From: Pelecanus crispus | Taxonomy: Eukaryota > Chordata > Aves > Pelecaniformes > Pelecanidae | Assembly: GCF_030463565.1 (NCBI RefSeq) | Contig: NC_134660.1 | Coordinates: 2,555,501-2,619,500, forward strand | DNA length: 64,000 bases | Reading direction: 5' to 3' | In this document: piece by piece, positions 29,480 through 40,300 of the stretch | How positions within the stretch are numbered: the stretch's first letter is position 1 | How the letters are laid out: every line of letters starts with the position of its first letter | Made by a program: the position numbers and the translations under genes | The notes under the pieces: generated by a model | The model's database searches: none | What the model was told of the DNA's origin: nothing | Seen by the model: the letters and a program-made list of their open reading frames with translations, nothing else

Positions 29480-30990
29480 CGCTGTCCCCTGCTCTGGGGA
29501 CACCCAGGTGCAGCAGCGGCACCCCTGGCACCCAGCATGGCGCTGTCCCCTGCTCTGGGGACACTAGGGGACACCTGGCACCCTGTGCAGCGTGGTCACT
29601 GCATGGGGAACACCCAAGTATGGCACTGTCCCCTGCTCTGGGGACACCCAGGCACAGCACTGGCACCCAGCATGGCACTGTCCCTGGCACTGGGGACACT
29701 GGGGGACACCTGGCACCCTGCACAGCATGGTCACTGCATGGGGAGCACCCCGGGCATAGCACTGTGCCCTGCTCTGGGGGACACTGGGGGACACCTGGCA
29801 CCCTGCACAGCATGGTCACTGCACGGGGAGCACCCGGGCATAGCACTGTGCCCTGCTCTGGGGACACTGGGGGACACCTGGCACCCTGCACAGCATGGTC
29901 ACTGCACGGGGAGCACCCGGGCATAGCACTGTGCCCTGCTCTGGGGACACTGGGGGGACACCTGGCACCCTGCACAGCATGGTCACTGCACGGGGAGCAC
30001 CCGGGCATAGCACTGTGCCCTGCTCTGGGGACACTGGGGGACACCTGGCACCCCTGCACAGCATGGTCACTGCACGGGGGAGCACCCAAGTATGGGACAC
30101 CCAGGCACAGCACTGGCACCCCTCATGGCACTGTCCCCTGCACTGGGGACACCGGGGGGACACCTGGCACCCTGCACTGCACGGTCCTCTGCACAGGGAG
30201 CACCCAAGTATGGCACTGTCCCTGCACGGGGGACACTGAGGCACAGCACTGGGCACCCCTGGCACCCTGCACGACAGCATTCCCTGCACTGGGGACACCC
30301 AGGCACAGCACTGGCACCCTGCATTGTCACTGTCCCCTGTACTGGGGACACCAGGGGACACCTGGCACCCTGCACAGCATGGTCCCTGTACGGGGGAGTG
30401 CCTGGGCATGGTGCGGTCCCCTGCTCTGGGGACACACAGGCACAGCACTGGCACCCCTGGCACCTTGCATGACAGCGTCCCCGGCACTGGGGACACCCAG
30501 GCACAGCACTGGCACCATCCCCTGCACTGGGGACACTGGGGGGACACCTGTCACCCTGCACAGCATGGTCCCTGCATGGGAAAACACCCAAGGTATGGCA
30601 CTGTCCCCTGTATTGGGGACACCCAGGCACAGCACTGGCACCCAGCACAACAGTGTCCCCTGCACTGGGGACACCGGGGGACACCTGGCACCCTGCACAG
30701 CACGGTCCCTGCATGGGGAACACCGGGCACGGCACTGTGCCCTGCTCTGGGGACACACAGGCACAACACTGGCTCCCAGCATGGCACTGTCCCTGGCACT
30801 GGGGACACTGGGGGACACCTGGCACCCTGCACAGCACGGTCTCTGCACCAGGCATGGTGCTGTCCCCTGCTTTGGGACACCCAGGCACAGCACTGGCACA
30901 CCCCTGGCACCCTACATGACAGCGTCCCCTGCACTGGGGACACCCGGGGCACCCCCAGCACCCTGCATGTCACTGTCCCCTGTACTGGGG
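29480..30990. repeat. 84-bp minisatellite upstream of NR1D1
   Basis: The unit reads tggggacactgggggacacc, tggcaccctgcacagcatgg, tcactgc and so on. The marker ctgctctg appears at 29769, 29853, 29936 and 30020, so the period is 83-84 bp. More than 12 increasingly variable copies reach about 30990. Open frames of up to 795 codons run through it and are not genes. Confidence 0.93.
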
Positions 30991-33725
30991 ACACCGGGCA
31001 CAATGTGGCACCAGCCCTGCAGGACCCCCACCGCACCAGGGATGCCTGTGCACAGCACAGCAGCGACGCAGCCCCTGGCACAGCCCCCAGCACCCACCAC
31101 AGCGTGGCACAGCCGGACCCCTGCCCACCCAGCCCGGCTCAGCCCCCCGCCACGTCCCCCTGCCCAAGCCCCCTGCCTGTCCCCAGCGCCACCGGGGCCA
31201 TGCGCTGCCCACGGCGGGGTGCCCGGCCTGGCACGTGCCTGGCAGCCGCAGCCCAGCCTGGCCCGGCTCCCGGCTGCCGCAGGAGCTGCAGCGCTGTGCC
31301 GTGCCCGGCACCGCGGTGCCAGGGCAGAGCTGCCGAGCGGATCTGGGTTGTGGCACCAGGACCAGCCCAGCCTGGCAGCACCCGGGGCCTCTGTGGGTGC
31401 TCATGGCCCTGGCAGGGAGAGGGTTTTTGGGGGGTGCCAGCCCCTCCTGGGTGCAACATGCTGGGTGCTGCCCTGGTCCCCAGCCAGGAGAAGGCGCAGA
31501 GCACAGACGTGGCAGCATCGGGAAATCCTCGGAGCTAATCCCACGGGAGGGGGGACGCCTCAGGCACCCTGGCCACACCAGGAGCTGCAGGCAGAGTCTG
31601 GGGGGTGCCTGGGGGGGGGGGGCACCGGAGCTTTGCACCCCAAGGACCCCCTGATGCCAGCCTGGGTGGGTGCATGGGGCCACTCCTCAGCTGGGGACCT
31701 CCGGGGACCCTTGCTGGGTGCTGGGGCTGTTCCCGGCTTCGTGGGGTGCCCTGCGGCACTGGGGACACCCCATCACCCTGCAGGAAATGCCCCTCGCCCT
31801 GAGTCACCGGGCGGTTGCACGACGCCGTGGCCGCGCTGCAGCCGGCACCTCCGGCAGGGAGAAACCCTGGCAGCTCCCGGAAGGATGTGTGGGGCCAGGC
31901 TGGCATGGGGACCCGGGGGGCCGCCTGCCCCAGGGCGGGGGGCCCTCGCTGCCCCATCCCTGCTCCCAGCACCGCAGCCGTGCCCGGCCGTGCCTGGGCT
32001 GCCCTGAGCATGCAGGTGCCGCTGGCCCTGCACAGGGCCTCGTTCCCCTCCCGGCACGTTCCTGGGCCGCGGCAATTAGCCATGACTCAGCCACGCGTCT
32101 CGGTTCGGAAAACAACCCTGCGCACGGTGCTGCGGCACACGACACACGGCACAGAGATGCTCGGCCGGACCCCGGCTGCTCAGCTCTCCCCGGGGTCCCC
32201 AGGATGGGTGCAGGGCTGGGAGGGACGAGATAGATCCCATGGGGGTCCCACCGTGGGGTCCTGCTGTGGGGTCCTGCTGTGGGGCTGGGACCCCGGCACA
32301 GCAGGTCAGTGCGAGGGCACTGTGAGCAGGGCCCCCAGGCTGGGTGCAGCCGGGACATTCCGGCAGCAGGGACGCTGGCTGGGGACAATCCATGGGCAGC
32401 AGGGCTGGGGCGAAGGGGCCACCAAAGCCACCGGGACGGCGGGGTGCTGGACGGCGGGGTGCTGCAGCTGGGCATGTGCCCGCTGTGCCTTGCGCCGGAC
32501 CCTCGGCAGCCCCATGGCTGAGCCATCGCAGGGACCCTCCCCAGAGGCCAGGGCTGTGCCCCTCGGAGCTCCCTGTGGGTGCTGGTGCACCCCGACATGG
32601 CGGCGCCTGTGCCAATCGGTCCGTGGTGCAGACGGGGGCACCTCAACCCCCGCCAAGGTCATCACGTGCCGCCACGCTCAGGCGCCAGGTGAGCCCTGCC
32701 CCGGAGCGGGCGGGGGGACACACGTGTCACCCCAGCCCCTGCCACCGGCGCTGGCCCTGCAGCCGGTGGTGTCCCCGCTCGCTCCCATGCCGTGCCCCCC
32801 CAACTGCACCCCCTGACCACCCCGAGCCCCCGGCACCCCACTGCCATGCCCCCCCCGGGAGGGGCTGACCCTGGCCCCTTCCCCTGCAGCAGGGACCCCC
32901 GCTGTCCCCCGGGGACAAGGATGCAGCTGAAGAATCAGCTCGCCGGTGCCAGGGAGCGGGCGTGAGGGCCCGTGGCCGCGTGCCCCGGTGCCCGGGTTGC
33001 CGGCGGTGCCGCGCGGCCATGCCACGTGACTGCGCGCTCCGCTTGCCGGCGGAACGCCTGCGTGCAGAAGGATATGATTTATTTTTACTCTGGGCTGGCT
33101 GGCTTGTTTACCTTGTTGTACCTTTTCCAGGAAAGAGGGGGTGTCTCTGCCAGGGACAGGGGTTTGCTCCTGCCTGTCACCCCCCTGCCTCAGGCTGGGC
33201 TCTGGGGGTCCAGCGGGGTGCAGACCCCCCAGTGCTGCAGCCCCACCCCCCACCCCATGCTGGGACACCCTCCAACCCCACTGCTGGGCTCCAGCATCCC
33301 CATGGGGTTGAGGACACCGGGTCTGGCTGGGTCCCTGTGCCACCACCACGTCATGCCTCAGTTTCCCCAGCTGTAGGTGTGATGCTGCGGGGTGGGGGGG
33401 GCAACCCGAGATGCGGGGTCTCACCCCGCTTTGGGGGTCCCGCACCCCTGACCCCCCCTTTCATCCCCACAGGATCTCACTGACGGCAGCAGGTGGGTGG
33501 GCAGGAGCCCCGGTGCCGCTGTGGGGTGTCGGGCAGGGCTGGGTGCTGGGGTTTTGGGGTGTTTTCCTGCCGTGCAGCAGCAGATCCGCAGCTGAAAAGC
33601 AGCGAGCAGCCCTGGCTGCTCCCCACGGCTCTCGGCCAGGGCCGGCAGCTCCGCGCTGCCAGGACTCGCCTTTCCCCTCCTCGCGGAAAGGGAAAAAAAA
33701 TCAGGTAAACAAGGCAGGCCTGGCC
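30991..33725. other. Intergenic DNA, no gene seen
   Basis: Between the NR1D1 promoter and MSL1. It contains a TGACTCAGC (MARE/AP-1-like) site at 32093-32101 next to caattagcc, one CCTCAGTTTCCC motif at 33356-33367, and an AT-richer island at 33065-33130 with a forkhead-like TTGTTTACC. These may be regulatory elements. No protein-like frame was recognised. Confidence 0.5.
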
Positions 33726-33729
33726 CGGG

Positions 33730-34150
33730 GCAGGGCGGGTGGGGGCACCCCACAGCAGGCAGGGGCACCCCACGGTGGGTGGGGGCACCCCACAAATGCT
33801 CCAGCACCGTGGGATGGGGCAGACCTGGGTTGGGGTGCAGGGACCCTGGGAGGTGCAGGGTCTGGGGGGTGCAGGGGTGCCCAGATGTGTGGAGGTGCAG
33901 GATTTAGGCGTGAATGCACCCCGGGAGGGTGCAAGGACCTGGGGATCCAGGGAGGGTGCAAGGTGCCCAGGAGGGTGCAGGATCTGGGGGTGCAGGAACC
34001 CCAGGAGGGTGCAGAGACCCCAGGAGGGTACGAAGACCCCAGGAGGGTTGCAGGGGTGCAGGGACCCCGGGAGGGTGCAGGCACCCAGCAATCAGGGGGA
34101 TGCCGGGATATTGGGGTGCAGAAGGGGTGCAGGGGCCCTGGGGGAGAGGG
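33730..34150. repeat. Tandem repeat of aggagggtgcagg units
   Basis: Units of about 18-30 bp (ccaggagggtgcagggaccc and variants) are repeated roughly 15-20 times. The array begins with three copies of ggtgggggcaccccaca. Confidence 0.8.
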
Positions 34151-35170
34151 GGACCCCCGGTGCGGTCACTGTGCGGGGTGGTCCGGGAAGCCCCTGCGTG
34201 GGCAGCAGCCGGGGTGGGGTGGGGGGTGGGGGGGGACACCCCTGTGGCCCAATCCTGCAGGGTGGGGCTGCGGCAGCGCTGGCCCCCCTCGCCCGCACCC
34301 CTCCTGGCTGCGGCCCCACGGATCTCACGTGCCGATGTTTGTGTTCCCGTTGCAGCGCCACGGCCCCGGATCCCGGAGCTGCCGGAGGGAGGAGGAGGAG
34401 GAGGGCAGGGACAGCGCCGGGGGGCCACGGCGGCTCCTTCGGCCTCATGGACCCCCCCCCCCCCCAACCCCGGGCACGCGGTGTGGGCACCCCGCTCCCC
34501 TTTCCCACGCCTCGGTGGCCCCGTATTTGGCCTCCCCAAAACGCAGCTCGCTGGGGGTGTGGGGCAGCCCCCCCCCCCCCCCCCCCGACCCCGCGGGGGG
34601 GGGACACGGCGAGCACGGATTTCGGGGCACCGGGCCGGTCGGCATCTGTGCCAACCCACGCGAGCGGGTGCTCCCCTCCTCCTCCTCCTCCTCCTCGGGT
34701 GCAGGGAGCCCTCGCCATCCCGGCGAGCTGGCTGCGGCGTCACGTGGCGCTGGCATGTGAGCCCTGCTCCATTTTTAGCCCCGGCAGCCTCCCTGCGCGC
34801 TGCGCTGCTGCAGAGCCATGTGCGGGCGGGCGGCCGGGCGGCACGTGGGCCTGCCGCAGCGGGGCCGGGGCACCGGGACCCCCGCCCCCCCCCGCCCCGG
34901 AGCCACGCGTGGGAGCAGCGGGAAGGCACGGCGGGGACAGCGCCCGGGCCGTGGGGACGCGGCATCGCCAGCGACTCGCGGGGGGGGGGGGGGGGGGCTG
35001 CTGTGCGGGGGTGTTGGGTGCAGGGGGACCCCCCCCCGAGCCCCCCCCCCCCTCCGTGAACGCAGCTCTGCGGAGAGGCACCCCACGTGTCCCCCGCGCG
35101 TCCCCGGCACGTGCCCCGCGTGTCCCCTGCGTGTCCCCGGTGCCGCGGCCCCGTGTGCTGCGGGGAGGGG
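34151..35170. other. GC-rich intergenic DNA, no gene seen
   Basis: Contains a (CTC)n stretch near 34675-34697, C-rich homopolymers and several CACGTG hexamers. Open frames on both strands have no recognisable domains. Confidence 0.45.
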
Positions 35171-35174
35171 GTTG

Positions 35175-36010
35175 TCGAGCGGAAATGCTGCGTGTGCACG
35201 CCTGCGTGTGCGTGTGTGCACACGTGTGCAAGCTGGGGCCGCAGTCCGGGGGGGGGGGGTGGCTGTACGTGCGTGTGCGTGCGTGTGTGCAGTGGGGCCG
35301 CAGTGCCTGCAGGGTGCGCGTGTGCCTGCGGTCCCTCGCTGCAGCGGGGCGTGCATGCGTGTGCATGCGTGTGCATGTATGTGTGCGTGCGTGTGCTGGG
35401 GCAGCGGTCTCGGGGGGGAGTGTGTGTGTGGGGTGCCTGCATTTGCACGTGTGCACCAGGAACTGCAGGCTCTGCAGGGCTGCGTGTGCATGTGCGTGTG
35501 CACGCGGGGGGGGGGCTGCAGACCTGCAGGGGCGTAGGGGGGGGTGTGTGTGCACACGCGGGGGGGGGGGGGGCTGCAGACCCCACGGGGGTGTGGAGAG
35601 ATGTGAGTGGGCACATGGGGGGGCTGCAGACCCGCGTGGGCGTGTGGGGGGGGTTGTGTGCGCACGGGGGGGGCTGCAGACCCCGTGGGATTGTGCGTGT
35701 GTGTTTGCACACGGGGGCTGCAGACCCGCGGGGGCGTGGGGGGGGTGTGGGCGTGCCCACGGGGGGGCTGCAGACCCCGTGGAACTCTGTGTGTGCACAC
35801 GGGGGGTGCTGCAGACCCGCGGGGGCGTGGGGGGCTTGTGCACCGGGGGGGTGGGGGGGCTGCAGACCCCGTGGGGGCGTGTATGTGCCCACGGGGGTGC
35901 TGCAGACCCCGTGGGATTGTGTGTGTGCGCGCACACGGGGGGGGGAGGTGCGTACACACGGGGGGCTGCAGACCCCGCGGGGGGGGGGGGTGTGCGCACG
36001 CGGGGGGGGG
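35175..36010. repeat. GT-rich repeat and gggggctgcagacccc minisatellite
   Basis: 35175-35500 is GTGTGCGTG-rich. From about 35510 a unit containing gggggctgcagaccccgtgg plus gtgtgtgcacacgg recurs about 10 times at roughly 45-75 bp spacing. It lies upstream of the MSL1 CpG island. Confidence 0.85.
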
Positions 36011-36399
36011 CACCGGCGGAGCCCGGCTCACGCAGGACAAACCCGTCCCCGCAGAGCGGGACCTCGCCCCGCCTGCGTGGGGTGGGGGGGACCCGCCGGG
36101 GCAGGGTGCCCCCCGCGCCGGGTCCCCTCGCCGTGGGGCTGGGCCGAGCCCCGGTGGGCGGCGGGGACCCGGGCGCGCTGCGGGCGGAGCCCGCCGCCCT
36201 CGGGAGCCACCGGGCGGCCGCGCCCCGCTACTGCCGGCCCGGGACCCCCGCCCGGCCCCGGCCCCACCGGCTAGCGCCCCACGCGGGACCGGCGTGGCCG
36301 CGCGTGGAGACCACCCCACACCCCGGGGGGGGACGGGACTGGTGACGGTGGGCGGGGGGCTGTCCCCGGGGGTGTCCCCGGCGGTGTCCCGCGCGCGGA

Positions 36400-36826
36400 C
36401 TTGCCCCGCTCCGGGGTCCCGGCTCCCCCCACCCCACCCGCGCCCCCGCCCCGGCCGGGGCCGCCGTCGGCGCATGCGCACAGAGCCCGGTTTTAAAGGT
36501 AACCGGGGGCCGCCGCGCGGCCCCGGCCCCGGCCTCGACCCGCCCCCGGTACCGGCCGCTGCCCCCCCCGCCCCCTCCCCCGCGTGGAGCGGTCCCGCGT
36601 GGGCCACGGCTCGGCCCCTCCCCTGCCCCGCGCGGGGGAAGGGGGCGGCGGGGCAGCCCCTGCCCGTGTCCCGCGGCCCCCGCCGCCGCCGCCCGGGGCG
36701 GGGGATGCGCCGCGCTGATGGCGGCGGGGCCCCCGCCGTCCCCCGGGCCGCGCTGCCGGTGGCGGCCGCCGCTGCGCCGCGTCGGCGGGCGGTAGCGGGG
36801 CGGTGCGGAGCGGCGGGGCCCCGGCC
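36400..36826 (+). promoter_or_regulatory. MSL1: MSL1 CpG-island promoter and 5' UTR
   Basis: A dense CpG island immediately before the MSL1 ATG. A perfect NRF1 palindrome (gcgcatgcgca) lies at 36470-36480, typical of housekeeping TATA-less promoters. The exact start site is not visible. Confidence 0.6.
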
Positions 36827-37387
36827 ATGAGGTCCACCGCCTTCCGGGCGGCCGAGCCGCCCCGGGGGGGCCAGGAGGAGGAGGAGGAGGAGGAGGAGGA
36901 GGGAGCCGCACCGCACCGCCCGCCGCCCCCGCCGGCCCCGGGACCCGCCGCCGCTGGGGGCACACAAGGGCCGCGGCGGCGGGGTGGCGGCGGCGGCGGA
37001 GCAGCAGCAGCAGCAGCAGCAGCAGCGCTGGGCCGGGCTGGTGCCGCTGGCCGGCGGCAAGCAGGCCGGCGCGGGGGATGCCGGCTCCCGGCCGCGCTAC
37101 CAGGCGGTGCTGCCCGGGCGCGGCGCCGGGGAGGGCGCAGCGGGGCCGGGAGCGGGGCCCGGAGCGGGGGCCCGCCGAGCCGGGCCCTCCGCCGCCGCCG
37201 TCCGCCGAGGGCAAGTGGAAGAGCGGGTCGCGGCGCGGCGGCATGGGGGCCGGCGGGGGCTCGCCGGGGCAGGCGGCCTGCCTGCGGCAGATCCTGCTGC
37301 TCCAGCTGGACCTCATCGAGCAGCAGCAGCAGCAGCTGCAGGCCAAGGAGCGGCAGATCGAGGAGCTCAAGGCCGAGCGGGGACACG
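36827..37387 (+). CDS. MSL1: MSL1 exon 1 (three apparent +1 frameshifts)
   Basis: Similarity starts as MRSTAFRAAEPP in one frame. It moves to the next frame for GGKQAGAG...RPRYQAVLP (about 36955-37125), then to the third for EGKWKS...QAACLRQILLLQLDLIEQQ (about 37190-37378). It returns to the first if one G of the cgggg at 37378-37382 is surplus. The exon as given is 561 nt; without three bases it is 558 nt, phase 0. An in-frame GTG at 36803 is not taken as the start. Confidence 0.8.
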
Positions 37388-40300
37388 GTACGCCGGGGGG
37401 GGGGGGGGGGGAGTGGGAGGGGGGGGGGGGGAAGGCGGCACAGCAAGGGTTAACCTCCCCCACCCGTGGGGCTACCCCCCTCGAGGGCTAATGCGCACCC
37501 CCCCGTGGCACCCCAGGGGTTAACGCCCCCCCCTTTGAGGGTTAATACCCCCCCCGTGGCACCCCTTGGGGGTTAATGCCCCCCCCCTTGGGGTTAACGG
37601 CACATGAGGGGTTAACGCCCCCCCTTGGGGGTTAATACCCCCGCGTGGCACCGAAGGGGTTAATGCCCACTCATGGTGGGGTTAACGCCTCCCCCCGTAG
37701 CGCCCCTTGGGAGTTAACGCCCCCCCCTTGGGCCTTAATACTCCCCCATGACACCTCTTGGGGGTTAATGCCCCCCCCCGTGCCCCTCCTTGGGAGTTAA
37801 TGCCCCCCCCCTTTGGGGTTAATACCCCCCATGGCACCCCTTGGTGGTTAATGCCACCCTATGGGGGGTTAACGCCCCCCCCGTGGCACCCCAGGGGTTA
37901 ATGCCCCCCCTTGGGGGTTAACGCCTCCCCCCGTGGCACCCCTTGGGTCTTAATGCCCCCCCCGTGGCACCACCGCAGGCGTTAATACCCCCCCACGGGG
38001 GTTAATGCCCCCCCCGTGGCACCACCCCAGGGGTTAATGTCCCCCCTTGGGGGTTAATGCCCCCCCCCCCCCCCCCCCCCGTGGCACCCCTTGGGTCTTA
38101 ATGCCCCCCCCGTGGCACCACCCCAGGGGTTAATGCCACCCCCCCCCCCGTGGCACCCCTTGGGTCTTAATGCCCCCCCCGTGGCACCACCCCAGGGGTT
38201 AATGCCCCCCCCCCCCCCCCCCCCCCGTGGCACCCCTTGGGTCTTAATGCCCCCCCCGTGGCACCACCCCAGGGGTTAATGCCCACCCATGGGTCTTAAT
38301 GCCCCCCCCCCGTGGCACCCCTTGGGTCTTAATGCCCCCCCCGTGGCACCCCAGGGGTTAATGCCCCCCCCATGGGGTTTAATGCCCCCCCCGTGGCACC
38401 CCTTGGGAGTTAATGCCCCCCCATGGGTCTTAATGCCCCCCCCGTGGCACCCTTTGGAGTTTAATGCCCCCCCCGTGGGGTTTAATGCCCCCCCCGTGGC
38501 ACCCCAGGGGTTAATGCCCCCCCTTGGGGCTTAATGCCCCCCCCCGTGGCACCTTGGGGAGCATTTGATCCCGGGGGGGGGCATCACCCCCCCCCCCCAA
38601 GGTACCCAGGGGGTTGATCCCCCTCCCGGGGGCAGTACCGCCCCCCCCGGGGGTTAATGCCCCCCCCGGGGCCGGTGCCCCCCCCCAGACAAAGGCCGGC
38701 GGGGGGCGGGGTGACCGGCGGGGGCACAAAGGGCCGGGGCGGGGCGGGCCGGCGGGGGTTAACGGGCCGCCGCCCGTCGCCATGGCAGCGCGCCCGCGGG
38801 GGGGGGGCCTTAAAGGGCCCGCTGCACCTTCCCGCCCCGCCGCGCGGGGGTTAACTTAAAGGGACCGCGTCCCGCGCGGGGGGGTGGTGCGGTGGGACAC
38901 GGCCCCACGCGTGGGCCCGCGGGCCATCGTCCCGCTGCGGCAGGGCCGGCCGTGCTGGGCACGCTTGCCTGCCCGCCCCACCGATGTGGGGCTGCTCCCC
39001 CCTCCCCGGGCGTGGGGCCCCCCCCCCACGGCCCCACAAGGCTGCCTGCCGCCCCCCACTCCCGCGTGGGGTCCTGCTGCGCGTTGGCTATGCTGTGTGC
39101 TGCCCCGCTGCGCGCACCCCCGCTGCCCCTGCCCTGCCTGCATCACCCTACGGATGCCACGCATCGCTCCCTACGTGTACCCCCCCCCCCGCGTTGCCCT
39201 CCGGATGCTGCGCGTCGCCCCCCACGCCTGCCCTGCCTGCGTTGCCCCACGCATGCGGCTGCGCCTCGCTGCACGCTCGCACCTGCATCGACCGCCTGCC
39301 AGGCCGTGCCTGCCCCAGCCGTCGCGCCGGCGGGGCAGTGCATGCCGTGTGCCGGAAGACTGCGCTGGCTCTGCTCGACTGCAGTGGCGGCGGTTGCGGT
39401 GGCCCCGGTTGCGGTGGGAAGGGTCGCTCCACGTGGTGAAGCCGGCCGAGGCCGCACGGCGATGCTGCGTCCCTGCAGAGCGTGCCGAGTCCTCCAACAT
39501 GGAGGAGCCGCTGCGGCGAGGCCGCCATGGGGCTTCACCGTGGAGCGTCCTCCGGCGGGGGTTAAGCTGCCGGGGAGAGGGAGCCGGCAAACCCCGGGTG
39601 CACCGGGCAGGCAGGGGCACGGAGTTGGGGCTGCTCCCAGCTCCTCTTCCCGAGGCCAGGTCCCCCCTGCAGCCGCATCCCCAAGGGCGCCGGGACCCCC
39701 ACCACTGCGCTTTGCCAAACTGACCCCTCCAAATGGCTGCAGCTCCCCGCTGGCGGGGACGGGTGACCGAGGGCAGGTGTCACAGAGTTGGGTGCTTGCT
39801 TTCTAATGAAGCCCACGTTTAATTACAAACCGCCCTCTCCCTCCCTGGGCACGCGGGGTAGAGGTCAAGACCCCCAAATTGCTCCTCAAAACGTGCGAGT
39901 TGTGCAGCCGGCCACGGCCCTCCTGCCATGGGGACGGGCAGCGCTGGAGGGGGAGAAGCAGCCGGCGAGCAAAGTGGCCATTTTGTGCCGTTTGGACATC
40001 TTAGCCCCTGCCTGCCGGCGTTGCAGTTAAACTGTCCGGGGGTGCGATGCCCGCAGCACCCAGCGCCGGTCGCAGACGCTGTCCTCAGCCTCCTCTCCCC
40101 TCTGCAAGGGCAGGCGTGAGCCACGGCACTCCCGGCGTGCCGGGAAGCCCGCGGTGCCGGCCGAGCCCGAGCGGGGATGGCTCCACAGGGGTAGGTGCTG
40201 TTTGGGGGCTCCTCGCAAACGTGCTCCTGCACCCTGAGCATTGCCGAGAAGTTATCAGGTAAATGCCGGGACGGGGGCACGGTTTGCTACAGGCAGAAAG

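Noticed and set aside
29620-32007. 795-codon open frame upstream of NR1D1
   Set aside because: Most of it is the 84-bp minisatellite. Equivalent open frames exist in other frames and on the other strand, and there is no domain similarity.
36803-36829. Upstream GTG as the MSL1 start
   Set aside because: Vertebrate translation rarely starts at GTG. The ATG at 36827 is in good context and gives MRSTAFRAA, which resembles the human start.
34775-37060. 761-codon minus-strand frame over the MSL1 promoter
   Set aside because: It lies antisense to MSL1 exon 1 and its CpG island and passes through simple repeats. It is a product of GC-rich, stop-poor DNA.
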